Shown here piece by piece: positions 35,906 to 45,752 of a stretch of DNA of 64,000 bases. The notes below the pieces were generated by a model. That model made no database searches, was not told where the DNA came from, and saw only the letters and a list, made by a program, of their open reading frames with translations. Source of the DNA: Antilocapra americana. Its lineage: Eukaryota; Chordata; Mammalia; Artiodactyla; Antilocapridae. The position numbers and the translations under genes are program-made. The number at the start of each line of letters is the position of its first letter. Positions within the stretch are counted from its first letter, which is position 1. Location: NCBI GenBank assembly GCA_007570785.1, contig ML664161.1:43499643-43563642 (forward strand), written 5' to 3'.

Positions 35906-38714
35906 CTGTTAATAGCCATACTTAGACCTTGCTGCTGCCGCCTCTCTCGGCCAGCAGAGAGCTCTATCATAGCCAAACTAGGACTAGCTTCCCCATAACA
36001 GTCCACACTGCAGCTGCCAAACGTATCCACTGCTAGCAGAGAGGGTAGGGAAACATTTCCCACCCTTTCTGAAGGAAAGAAAAGAAATCAAAAACAAGAA
36101 AGTAAGGAATAGTTAGGAGTCCACGGTTAAACATTATATGAACAGATGACCATGAATTAAGATTGTCTACATTTTAGCACTGCTTCAGAAACTGACTTTC
36201 ACTGACTGTCCTTCCTTCATTGCATCTCCCTTTAATCAGTTCTAAATTGGGGGGTTTAAAAAATTACTCACATATACCTCAGAGGAGCCATAAGAATGAA
36301 CTGACAAATGTTATTGTAAAGTTCTCTGAAAACAAGTAGTGCTGCTAAATAAACATTTTAAAAAAATTTTAGTGTTAAGCTTACTTCATCTTTATCACCA
36401 GTTACATGCCTTGATTTTGCTTCCCCTGTAATATATTTCCTTTAGCCTTATATTCCAAGACAGGCTTACACCTCCAACTTCAATTATTCTGTCAGTTGTG
36501 TTTTAAACTGTAATGATTTCTATTAACCACTTGTGGTATCAATTTGTTGATCTGCTCATTCTTCTGAACCAATCATCTTTACACCCACCAAAAGCTGGAA
36601 TGACAATTAAACTGAGGAAGGTGAGAATTATTCAAGAGAAATTAAAGCCATAGAAGTAAAGACAGTGGGAAAGTGAGATTCAAAAGAGGATTAAGGAAAA
36701 ATACACATGTACTAAAAAGCATAGCACAAAGCACATAGAGGCACAGAGGGAAAAGAGAAAAGCAAGGTAGAAAACGGATTCTGCTTCTGCCTGTTACACT
36801 TCTCTTTCAGCACCAAGGACAGAGCTTCTGAAGGGCTGACCCAAGCGACATTCAGTTTAGGGTCCCTCCCAAATCCTCTAGAGAAAATGATGCATTCGAA
36901 AGCAGTCATGAAACATGCAGTAAGGTCTAATAGCGAGGCTGGAAGAGCAGCACACAAATGATTTCCCCTTAGAGGCAAAAATGGGTGATTGTATTTCTGT
37001 TCATTTCCACAGTTTCTGTGTCCTGAGAAAGGCAAAGTTTGCTTTGCTTGGGCATGTCTGCTGTTCGTAAATGGTTATAGAAGCTGAAGTGCTAAACCCC
37101 ACAGCCTCCAGAAATCAGAAGAAATTTTCAGGGTAAGTAATTTTATTTCATTTCTAATTTAATACACAATGTTTTCCTAAGAGATTATTTAAGCAGCTTG
37201 GGGTTCTGTGGTTGTATGAGAATATGCATTACAACTCTATACCTTCTCTTAAAAACCTGAACCCCCAAATAAACTGTTTTCATTTTCTCCTCATCTTTTG
37301 GACAGTAGAAACGTATTTTCTTTCTCCTTTCCCCCCCAAAATTAGATCTTCATGGGCTATAGAAACTATATCAAGGCAGAATTTTAAAATGAAAAGTAAA
37401 AAGCTGTTACTATTCCTGATCTGTATGAAAGTTGATTATTTTCCTCTTAAGAGTTTTACTTAATTGAAAGCGTTTGTTATTTTAAACTCCTCAATTCAGC
37501 ACCCTGGTAATCCGGAGCTGAGGGTTTGGAGAGGCACTGTTTTCAGTGGTCTATTTTAAGTTAGGCTGCTTCCAAGTCAGAATCCAATTATTCCCAACAG
37601 AGATATGCAGTACTTGAGATGATGATTGTGTATATTTTCTTTAATGATGGCAGATGATTTTGAGGATATTGTTTAATTGTGGGACTTTCATTACTTACTG
37701 TAGCTTATTGGGTCAATGGAAGTTGTTGCAATTAGGCATTTGTTCCAGTTCATGCCTTCAGTTTAATCAAATGCTATCAAAATGAATGCACAAATAACAA
37801 CACAGCAATAGCAAAGTGAATCTTGGAATCTAGACACATTCTGCATCTTGCTTGAACTTTATAGCTGGAGCCATTTGCTTACTGACACTCAAAGGTCAGT
37901 AAAATGCCTGTCCTTAGGTAAGAGAGAAGAATTGCTGCTTGATACATCATTGGATTTCTTGTAGCCAAAGAGAAGCAGATACAATATGAGAAAGATTCTT
38001 ACTCAGACACTATTTATTTATAGTTCAACATTTTCAGGGGTCTGCTTGGCTAGCAGTGTGCAGAGGTGTTGAATAGAGTAAATACTGACAGCATCCAAAT
38101 GCATACCTGATATTAATGAATCTATACAGAAGGCTGCTGATTATGGAATGTGAATTAAAACAAATACCAAGTATATTTTACCCAATACTAAATTCCATTT
38201 CTAATACATTGAAGTTGTCATCAATCAATATTTGCTTATTGACTGACTAATCCATTGAGTTCCCCCTTTTACCTCTGAGTAGAATGGTAGGATATTCAGA
38301 TATCAGAATTTGTGATGGAAAGTGGGGATGCTCTGCTTTACAGGGCAAGTTTAATGAAGAAAAAACTATATTACCTTAGCTACTGGATCTCAATAACCAG
38401 TGATGATTTTTCTCTGTATATTTGCCAACAATGTAAATGTGCCCAAATATATAAATAAGCTATGGATTTCAATTCACTTATGAATCTTCAGTAGGAAAAT
38501 AAATTAGACACAATTTTAAAGAATAAAGTGCCATAGAAATGCTAAAGACTACGTCTTATAATAATGACAACGTAACTCCCACTGTTTCTATGTGCAGTGT
38601 GCACCTGCAGTGACTTCTCCGAGCCTGGTTGGGTCATGTGCACAAGATACTCTGAAAAAGCGAGGTTTTAAAATTAGCCCCATTCCTGGCTTATCTCTCT
38701 CACCTGAATAATGG
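35906..38714. other. unassigned sequence, 2.8 kb, largely repeat-free
   Basis: The longest stretch with no recognised young repeat. No coding exon identified. A good-looking donor (cag then gtaagt-like) at about 37129-37138 is noted in the findings. The minus-strand frame 36712-37035 resembles nothing I know. Confidence 0.45.
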
Positions 38715-38935
38715 GGAAGTTAAGGACATGGGGCTCTGGAAACAGACAGCTCCTGGGTTGAATCAGCTCCATAATTACTGGTGTATGACCTCAGTGAGAT
38801 CCTTAACCTTTCTGTTACTTTCTTCATCTACAAAAATGGGGATAATAATAGCACCAATTTCTTTCATCAAGTTGTCATGAGGTTTAAATAAGATAATGCT
38901 TATAAATGTTAGCTATAACTATTAATTTTTTTCAG
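38715..38935 (+). repeat. MIR SINE
   Basis: 'gggctctggaaacagacagc', 'gtatgacctcagtgagatcc', 'tttcttcatctacaaaaatg' and 'gataatgcttataaatgtta'. Confidence 0.75.
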
Positions 38936-39049
38936 GCAATACAGCAAGGCTGAATTGAAGTCCCAAGCCAGAAAAGCCTTGGAGACTAGAGATCAGGATG
39001 TAACTGAGTGAAAGTTCAGAGGTGGCAAAAGACAGGGATCTATGATACA

Positions 39050-39208
39050 AGTAGCCCACCAGGCTCCTCTGTCCATGGGATTTTCCAGGCAAGAATGCTG
39101 GAGTGGGTTGCCATTTCCTGCTCCAGGAGATCTTCCCGACCCAGGGATTGAACCTGAGTCTCCCGCATTATAGGCAGACGCTTTACCGTCTGAGCCACCA
39201 GGAGAGTC
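39050..39208 (-). repeat. Bov-tA SINE, partial
   Basis: 'tagcccaccaggctcctctg' through 'accgtctgagccaccaggag'; lacks its 3' (left) end. Confidence 0.92.
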
Positions 39209-39239
39209 AGCATAGATACATTAAATAAGTCACAAATTT

Positions 39240-39440
39240 TGGCTTTAGGAAAACACAAGATTAAAGCTGGGCTCAATTCAGACCCATATACTGTGCAATC
39301 TTGGGAAGGTTACTGAAATTCTGTCTCAGTTTCTTAATCTGTAAGAAGAAGACACCAACATCCACCTTCAGTGTTACTATAAATATTAAAATGAGATAAT
39401 ATCTGAAAAGTACTAGTGCCTAGTACAGAAGTGGTAGTGA
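39240..39440 (+). repeat. MIR-like SINE
   Basis: 'gtgcaatcttgggaaggtta', 'ctgtctcagtttcttaatct' and 'aaaatgagataatatctgaa'. Confidence 0.65.
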
Positions 39441-40066
39441 CTCTTATCTTCAGGAGGTTGAGAACTCAAGGTGTTTTTGTTTTTGCTGTGTTTTGCTTAA
39501 CTCCATGTCCTCAAAGAAAGAAAACAAATAATTAAAACCCTGTAACTCTTAATGAGTAACTTCCTCACAAACTCCATGGGAGTCTGGTATGGAACCAGGA
39601 GCCCAAACAAGGCAACGTACAGATATTCCAGGCAGACTGTGGCTCCACACTGACAGACTGAATATCATCAAAGCAGAATGCATGTCATAGCTCATGGAGG
39701 CCTGACCACACTCTGTCCCTCTGCTTTTTGAAGTAGATTAGACACTCACTCAAAGAGATGCTACAATAAACTCTAAAGACGGTGTAAGAAATTAAAAGGC
39801 TCATTAAAATTTGTAAGTAGTATGCTATGTACTGATTCTTGAAAGAGTAAGACCAGCAATAATCTTCTAGTCCTTGCCTTCTCCACTTTCTCACCTCCAT
39901 CCACTCTTAACTAACACCCTTCGCTGAGGTCATCAGTAATCTCCTAATTTCCAAGTCCATTAGACACTCTGCAGTTGTAGTTTATTTGACTCCTTCACCT
40001 ATTTCCACTTGCCCTTAAACAATAAAAGCTACAATATTTTAAGTGAAATGTGCCAGACATGATGTT
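39441..40066. other. unassigned non-coding sequence
   Basis: Nothing clearly recognised; 'cttcgctgaggtcatcagta' near 39920 could be a trace of L2. Confidence 0.4.
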
Positions 40067-40265
40067 AGAGCCATGATTCTCAATGGGGAGAGCTGCCCCA
40101 CAAGGGACAGTGACAATGTTGGAGAATTGTTTCACTGTCACAGCTGGAGGGAGGGCCGTGTTACTGGCATCTGGTGGGTAGATGTCAGGGATGTTGCGAA
40201 AAATCTTACAATATAGAAAACAGTACCCCCCCCCCAACAAAGAATGTTCCAGCCCCAGTTGTCAA
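40067..40265 (-). repeat. MER20 hAT MITE
   Basis: 'tctcaatggggagagctgcc' at one end, 'ggtagatgtcagggatgttg' in the middle and 'agccccagttgtcaatagtg' at the other are MER20 segments in reverse complement. Contains a C10 run (40227-40236). Confidence 0.75.
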
Positions 40266-40377
40266 TAGTGCCAAGACTTCGCATATATAATTTTATTTGA
40301 TCATTACAATAACCCTATAGAGTGGGTATGATTGTCTTCATTTTGCTGATGAGGAAATCAGGCTGTTGTTATGAATT
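40266..40377 (-). repeat. MIR fragment, cut by BovB
   Basis: 'ttatttgatcattacaataa' and 'tttgctgatgaggaaatcag' are reverse-complement MIR; broken at 40378 by the next insertion. Confidence 0.55.
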
Positions 40378-40389
40378 ACTTAGAGAGTG

Positions 40390-40759
40390 GAAGAATTGAT
40401 GCTTTTGAACTGTGGTGTTGGAGAAGACTCTTGGGAGTCCCTTGGACTGCAAGGAGATCCAACCAGTCCCTCCTAAAGGAGATCAGTCCTGAATATTCAT
40501 TGGAAAGACTGATGCTGAAATTGAAACTCCAATACTTTTGCCACCTGATGCAAAGAACTGACTCATTGAAAAAGACCCTGATGCTGGGAAAGACTGAAGG
40601 CAGGGGGAGAAGGGGATGACTGAGGATGAGATGGCTGGATGGCATCACCAACTCAATGAACATGAGTTTGAGTAAACTCCGGGAGTTGACCATGGCCAGG
40701 GAGGCCTGGTGTGATGCAATCCATGGGATTGCAAAGAGTCGGACACAACTGAGTGACTG
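40390..40759 (+). repeat. BovB 3' end with 12-bp target duplication
   Basis: 'gatgcttttgaactgtggtg' to 'cggacacaactgagtgactg'. Flanked by acttagagagtg at 40378-40389 and 40760-40771. The frame at 40371-40619 is BovB-derived, not a gene. Confidence 0.93.
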
Positions 40760-40771
40760 ACTTAGAGAGTG

Positions 40772-41069
40772 ACTCTTTTTTCCCAGCTCGGCTGGGTCTT
40801 CATTGCTGTGCATGGGTTTTCTCTAGCTGCAGCAAGAGGGAGCGACTCTCTAGTTGCAGTGCATGGACTTCCCTTGTTGTGGAACATGGGCTCTAGTGTG
40901 TGCGGTTTCAGTGGCTGCAGCATATAGCTTCTAGAGTATGGGCTCAGTAGTTGTGGCCACTCAGGCTTAGTTGCCCCATCGTATGTGGAATCTTCCCTGA
41001 TCAGGGATTGAACCCTTGTTCCCTGCACTGACAAGCAGATTCCTAACCATTGGACCACCAGGGAAGTCC
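40772..41069 (-). repeat. CHR-type SINE at the same target site
   Basis: 'cggctgggtcttcattgctg' to 'ggaccaccagggaagtcc'. Flanked by acttagagagtg at 40760-40771 and 41070-41081, the same 12-mer that flanks the BovB tail. Confidence 0.92.
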
Positions 41070-41081
41070 ACTTAGAGAGTG

Positions 41082-42566
41082 AATATTAAGTTCACAAATT
41101 CTCCAGACTCTTTACTTCCCCTACCTGAGACCAGTTTACTTGATAGCGTATCTATCAAAGGAAGAAAGAAAAGACAAAACCCAGCCCCATTCTGTGTTAT
41201 ATAAGCAGTGCTGGTTTAAAAAAAAAAAATTCTAAATAAAATCTAAGGAGGGAAGAAGTTGAAACAATTAGCTGAGAAATAGGGAGTAACCTAGCATCTC
41301 AGTCATTTTCTGCTTTCATCTCCCACACCCACAAACCATCAGGAACTGCCTGGGCAACCAAGGCTTACCCCACAGCTATGCTAAGGAATCTAAGACTAGA
41401 GATAATGTAATGCAAAAAGTGAGTAAAGCAGACATTGCAATGGTGATTCCAACATCAGGCTCAGAGGTGATTTTCAGAGCCAAGGGTTTCCCTTCATATA
41501 ATTAGTCACTGACACTCAGCTGTGCTATTTCTAAGTAGCTGCCAAACCTTAGCAGAGTAAAATGTCCAGCACAATGATAACAAACATTCCAAGGTTTTAT
41601 GCTTCCCTCCTACCCAAAAGGTGAGATAAGGCCAAGACATCACTACCCAACTGCAGACCCCAGGAATATGTGATTCCTGGCCACTGATTTCTAACATGGC
41701 CCAGGTGCAGAAGCAAAAATGTTCCAGGCCTGAGCCTTTCTCAAAGGTGAAAATATCCTTGAACAATCAGAAAGCTTTGTATTTTTCCAAAAGCTCTTGG
41801 CAGTAACAGCGCTATCTCCGGGGTAGAGGCTGCCCTTCTCCGAATAATGAGAAAATTATAATTATTATCAAAAATTATTATTATGCTTTAAAATATATTT
41901 AGTGCAAACAGTGTGCCAAGATAAAGAACTTTTTTTTTAAACAATCCTCTGAATTCATTCCAAACCGCTCGCCCCTTACAATTAATTATTTGTTCACTTT
42001 AACATTTTCACATTCCAGGCTGAAACATTCAAAATGAGATACAAAATGACAGCCAGGAATAAGCCAATCTCCAAATCAAAGGAGAGCTGCAGTTAGCAGA
42101 ATTGAGAGCAAATCCTGGCCACCAAGCCAAGGCCTGGAGCAAGAATTCCCATCAGGGCCCATATACTCCATGTCTACATAGTTTAGTTATAACTAACAAA
42201 CAGTATTGAAAGAAATGTTTACTCCTCCTGCCTTAATAAAGGTACCTTTTCAACAATCTGGAAGACCAGGTTTGAATTTAGGATTCCTGGGCCTTAAGAG
42301 GGCCATGCAAAATGTTAGAAGGCAGGAGAAACTGTCCCACTCCCCATCCTGTCCCAGGGACTCTGTCTTCTCTCCCCATCTCAGGCTACCTCCAAGCTAT
42401 TCATCCAAACTCCCCCAGACAGCCACCCTGGGAGCCCATGGGTCCCAAACATTTGCCATAGGCTTCCCAGGGTGACAAATCCAAAATGAGGCCTGTGCTG
42501 CCCTCGAAATAGGGACCAAGCAGTCTGGGCAGAGTATCCTGTGATCTTAATACCAAGAGTATGGTC
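41082..42566. other. unassigned non-coding sequence
   Basis: No gene or repeat recognised in 1.5 kb; A10 at 41219-41229. The open frame at 41506-41766 (minus) has no family match. Confidence 0.45.
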
Positions 42567-42892
42567 TAAGAGGGCCTCCCTGCTGGTCCAGTGGTAAAGC
42601 ATCCTCCACCAATGCAGGAGACATGGATTCAATCTCTGGTCTGGGAAGATCCCACATGCCACAAGGCAATAAAGCCCATGGACCACAACTATCAGGCCTG
42701 TGCTCTAGAGCTCGGGAGATGCAACTCCTGAAGCCAACGTACCCTACAGCCCATTCTCTACAACAAGAGGAGCCACTGCAATGAGAAGCCTGCACACAAC
42801 AACTACAGAGTAGTCCTCACTTGCCCACAACTAGAAAATACCTTGCACAGCAATGAAAACCCAGCACGGCCATAAATTAATAAATTAATTAA
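42567..42892 (+). repeat. CHR-type SINE, long form
   Basis: 'ggcctccctgctggtccagt', 'acatgccacaaggcaataaa', 'aacaagaggagccactgcaa' and 'ccagcacggccataaattaa' with an (aatt)n-like tail. Confidence 0.88.
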
Positions 42893-42950
42893 ATTACATA
42901 TGTACACATACATATATATACACACATATACACATAGATAGATAGATGAC
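42893..42950. repeat. microsatellite (CA/TA, GATA)
   Basis: Mixed 'acatatatatacacacatat' and 'atagatagatagat' at the 3' end of the SINE, a typical origin for such tracts. Confidence 0.85.
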
Positions 42951-43671
42951 AGAGAAATACTATAGTCTAGAAAAGGAGGGTGGACTGCAGGTGGTTCTGC
43001 TCCTTGGTGTCATGGGAAGGCACAACTTCATCCTCTGGGGAGGTTAGGACCAGATGGGGTCCAGAGTGAAGGCCTCAGAAGCACAGAGCCTGTGGGAAGC
43101 ACTCTGCCCAGGTCTCAGGGTCATGCTATAGGCTACAAGCTTTGTGCTTCCCCAGCATGTGGCGTGTGGGATCTTCCCAGACCAAAGGCACTGCTACCCT
43201 TGGCACAAAGGCATTTCCCTCTTGCCCCCCATGGACACACACACACAGCTAGCTTTAAGGGCCCAGAATCCCTTCTGGTCCTAACACATTGGTGTCGTTG
43301 GCCAACTGATGAGCTCTGTTGCCTTTCCCACTCTCCGTCAAACATCCCCGCAATTGGAAGGTTGGCTTTTCCTAGTGGGTAGTAGTATGACACCTTCTAT
43401 GGCTTTCAGATGCCAAAGAAGAGCATTGGAAGGCCTGCATGCTGGTTCCCTAAGAAGCTGTATGACTTAAGATATGTTACTAATCTCTCTACATCTAAAT
43501 TTCCCTGTTTGAAAAGTGAGAGCATTGAACTAGGTCAGAGATCAAAAGCTGGTGACATAGGGTTCATTGACCCATAGATGCGGGATTTTTTTTTTGGGGG
43601 GGGGGATGGGAGACTTCATAAAGCTTAAATATTTTTTAAATTAGTAATGTGTCTTTAAAAATTAGGAAGTT
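42951..43671. other. unassigned; possible MIR trace and G-run
   Basis: 'aagctgtatgacttaagata' near 43455 and 'ctctacatctaaatttccct' suggest a MIR remnant. A T9/G11 junction lies at about 43588-43605. Confidence 0.4.
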
Positions 43672-43674
43672 TCA

Positions 43675-44029
43675 GGAATCCCCTGGTCATCTAGTGGTTA
43701 GGGAGCTTCCCCAGTGGCTCAACAGTAAAGAACCTGCCTGAAATGCTGGAGGTGCAGGAGATGCAGACTCAATCCCTGGGTCGGGAAGATCCCCTGGAGG
43801 AGGGCATGGCAACCCACTTCAGCATCCTTGCTTGGAGAACCCATGGACAGAGGAGCCTGCCAGTCTGTAGTCCATATGGTCACAGAGGGTCTGACAGAAA
43901 ACGACTTAGCATGCACACACCAGTGGTTAGGACCCGGCATTTTCACTGACGTGGCGTGGCTTCACTTTCTGGGCTAGGAACTAAGATCCCAAAAGCTGCG
44001 CAGCACAGCCAAAAATATAAAATGAAATA
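43675..44029 (+). repeat. CHR-type SINE split by a Bov-tA
   Basis: The left part is 43675-43702 and the right part 43922-44029 ('gacccggcattttcactgac', 'gcgcagcacagccaaaaata'). Outer target duplication 'attaggaagtttca' (43661-43674) and 'attaggaggtttca' (44030-44043), 13 of 14 matching. Confidence 0.85.
43703..43921 (+). repeat. Bov-tA SINE nested in the CHR SINE
   Basis: 'gagcttccccagtggctcaa' to 'aaaacgacttagcatgcaca'. Perfect 10-bp duplication agtggttagg at 43693-43702 and 43922-43931. Confidence 0.94.
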
Positions 44030-44329
44030 ATTAGGAGGTTTCAAATAAAATTCCACACATGGATTTTTCCTAAATATAAAAGCCACTATACTGCCTCTAA
44101 ACCTCATTACTCTGGATTTTCTCCCACAACCCAGCCTCCAAAACCACCATGTCGTACTACCTAAGACCCAAGAGAAAGAATGGTAGACTGAAGGAAATGA
44201 GGAGAGACAGAGGAAGGCAGGGGAGAAGGCAAAAGCAGGCAATGGGAGGGGGGTGGAACTGAAGGGGAACAAGGAAAGGGGAGTGGGAAGCTAACAGAAA
44301 AGGACCAATCAGAGAAAAAGAGCTAACAC
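44030..44329. other. unassigned; purine-rich
   Basis: 44170-44300 is strongly purine-rich (gaaggaaatgaggagagac and similar). No gene recognised. Confidence 0.45.
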
Positions 44330-44530
44330 ATCACTTTCTAGGTGTTGGGCATGGCTATCAATGTCTTATATACATTATAACTCATTTAATCTTCACAAAA
44401 TCCCTATTTGAATGAGTTCCATTATTTCCCCATTTCACAGAGAAGGAAAATGAAGCTCAGAGAGGTGAAGTGGTGTGCCCAAGGCCTCAGAGTTAGGAAG
44501 TGGTAGAGTTGGGGTTGTAATCCTGCAGCA
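44330..44530 (-). repeat. MIR SINE
   Basis: 'ttctaggtgttgggcatggc', 'cccatttcacagagaaggaa', 'ctcagagaggtgaagtggtg' and 'agagttggggttgtaatcc' in reverse complement. Confidence 0.8.
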
Positions 44531-44820
44531 GCTACCCAGCTCACTCAGAGTCCAAGTGAGGTTCTGTCAAGGGCCCTGCATGACCTCTTGACCTCACACC
44601 CTTCCACTCTCCCCCTGCCTCACCTGGCTCCAGGCACACTGGTCTCCCTGCAGCCCCTTCCACCCACTAGCCGCTGCCTTCTGTACCTGCTGTTCCTCCT
44701 GCTTGGCTCTGTGCAGTCGGCTTCCTTAGGTCCTCCAAGTCATAACTCAGTGGTCACCATCTCCCTGAGGGCTTCCTGATCATGCAAGTTTAAAACTGCA
44801 CTCAGACCCCTATTGGGTAT

Positions 44821-44893
44821 CTAATGTGGGGAAGTCACAATGTCCATCTAGATACTGGTGCAGGAGATGGACATTGTGACTTCCCCACACTAG
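44821..44893. repeat. near-perfect inverted repeat (hairpin)
   Basis: Arms 44821-44849 and 44865-44893 are 29 bp each with one mismatch, separated by a 15-base spacer. Part of the right arm recurs, about 86% alike over 44 bp, at 47799-47841. Confidence 0.9.
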
Positions 44894-44996
44894 CAGGGAA
44901 ATGCACACACACACAACCCTCAGCCTGTCCTCACCTTCTTCCTTAATTTATTGTTCTTCAAAATACATATCATCATCGAACACAGTGTTGGTGTCT

Positions 44997-45195
44997 TTTT
45001 AGTCTCTAAGTTGTGTCTGACGCTTTTGTGACCCCGTGGACGGTAGCCTACCAGGCTCCTCTGTGTGTGGAGTTCTCTGGGCAAGAATACAGGAGTGGGC
45101 TGCCATTTCCTTCTCCAGGGGATCCTCCCCACTCAGAGATGGAACCTATATCCCCTGCGCTGGCAAGAGCCACCATTGAGCCACTGGTGAAGACC
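44997..45195 (-). repeat. Bov-tA SINE near DRD3 exon
   Basis: 'gaccccgtggacggtagcct', 'gctgccatttccttctccag', 'ttgagccactggtgaagacc'. It ends about 250 bp before the DRD3 coding exon. Confidence 0.92.
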
Positions 45196-45234
45196 TTCAC
45201 CAAACATACTACATGTTTTATTTATCTTACTACT

Positions 45235-45375
45235 GTCTTCTCCTCTGGAATGGAGGCTTCACAAAAGCAGGAATTTCTATCCCTTTTTTCAGTGCTGTAT
45301 ATCCACGGCTTGGAATAGTGTCTGGCATATAGAAAGTGCTCAATAAAATATCTGTTGAAGAAATAAATTGAAAAA
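45235..45375 (+). repeat. L2/MIR 3' tail
   Basis: 'aatggaggcttcacaaaagc', 'tagtgtctggcatatagaaa', 'gtgctcaataaaatatctgt' and 'tgaagaaataaattg' match the shared L2/MIR 3' terminus. Only about 65 bp separates it from the DRD3 splice acceptor. Confidence 0.6.
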
Positions 45376-45441
45376 CGTACCCAAGCAAGTCAAACTCCAA
45401 AGAGTCTAACTCGACCGACATTGTTTTCTGTGTCCTCCCAG

Positions 45442-45476
45442 GAAACGTGTGGGGGTTACCCCGCTCCCTCCAGGCG
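45442..45476 (+). other. DRD3: DRD3 5' UTR part of the first coding exon
   Basis: A pyrimidine-rich tract 'ttgttttctgtgtcctccca' ends in CAG at 45439-45441 and looks like a good 3' splice acceptor, giving 35 bp of 5' UTR before the ATG. That the transcript is spliced from an upstream non-coding exon agrees with what is known for DRD3; the exact acceptor is inferred. Confidence 0.6.
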
Positions 45477-45746
45477 ATGGCACCTCTCAACCAGCTGGGG
45501 GGCCACATCAACATGACCTGTGCAGCAGAGAACTCCACAGGGCCCGGCCGGGCCCGCCCGCCCGCCTACTACGCCCTCTCCTACTGCGCCCTCATCCTGG
45601 CCATCGTCTTCGGCAATGGTCTGGTGTGTGTGGCCGTGCTGAAGGAACGGGCCCTGCAGACCACCACCAACTATCTGGTGGTGAGCCTGGCCGTGGCGGA
45701 CCTGCTGGTGGCCACCCTGGTAATGCCCTGGGTGGTGTACCTGGAG
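45477..45746 (+). CDS. DRD3: dopamine D3 receptor, first coding exon (residues 1-90)
   Basis: DRD3 is a Gi/o-coupled class A GPCR for dopamine at the plasma membrane, prominent in limbic brain. This exon encodes exactly 90 residues: an extracellular N-terminus with two N-glycosylation sequons (N12-M-T and N19-S-T), TM1 (about 30-55) with the conserved GN (N47, position 1.50), ICL1, and TM2 (about 66-88) with LAVAD (D75, position 2.50, the sodium-site Asp). The ATG at 45477 gives the family-standard N-terminus; the frame stays open upstream to a GTG at 45447 but there is no earlier ATG. It ends GAG|gtgagt, a consensus donor in phase 0, and joins in frame to 57115. The N-terminal tail differs from human at several sites while TM1-TM2 is nearly identical, as expected for an orthologue. 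D2 and D4 are excluded by the N-terminal sequence. The exon is clearly more GC-rich than its flanks. Confidence 0.98.
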
Positions 45747-45752
45747 GTGAGT

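Noticed and set aside
36712..37035. 107-codon minus-strand frame as an exon of a neighbouring gene
   Set aside because: No similarity to a family I recognise and no paired splice sites.
1..45441. Neighbouring genes upstream of DRD3 (ZNF80, TIGIT)
   Set aside because: No zinc-finger array and no immunoglobulin-fold exon is seen in any frame.
45447..45476. In-frame upstream extension of DRD3 from GTG at 45447
   Set aside because: Only a non-ATG codon; the ATG at 45477 gives the standard D3 N-terminus.
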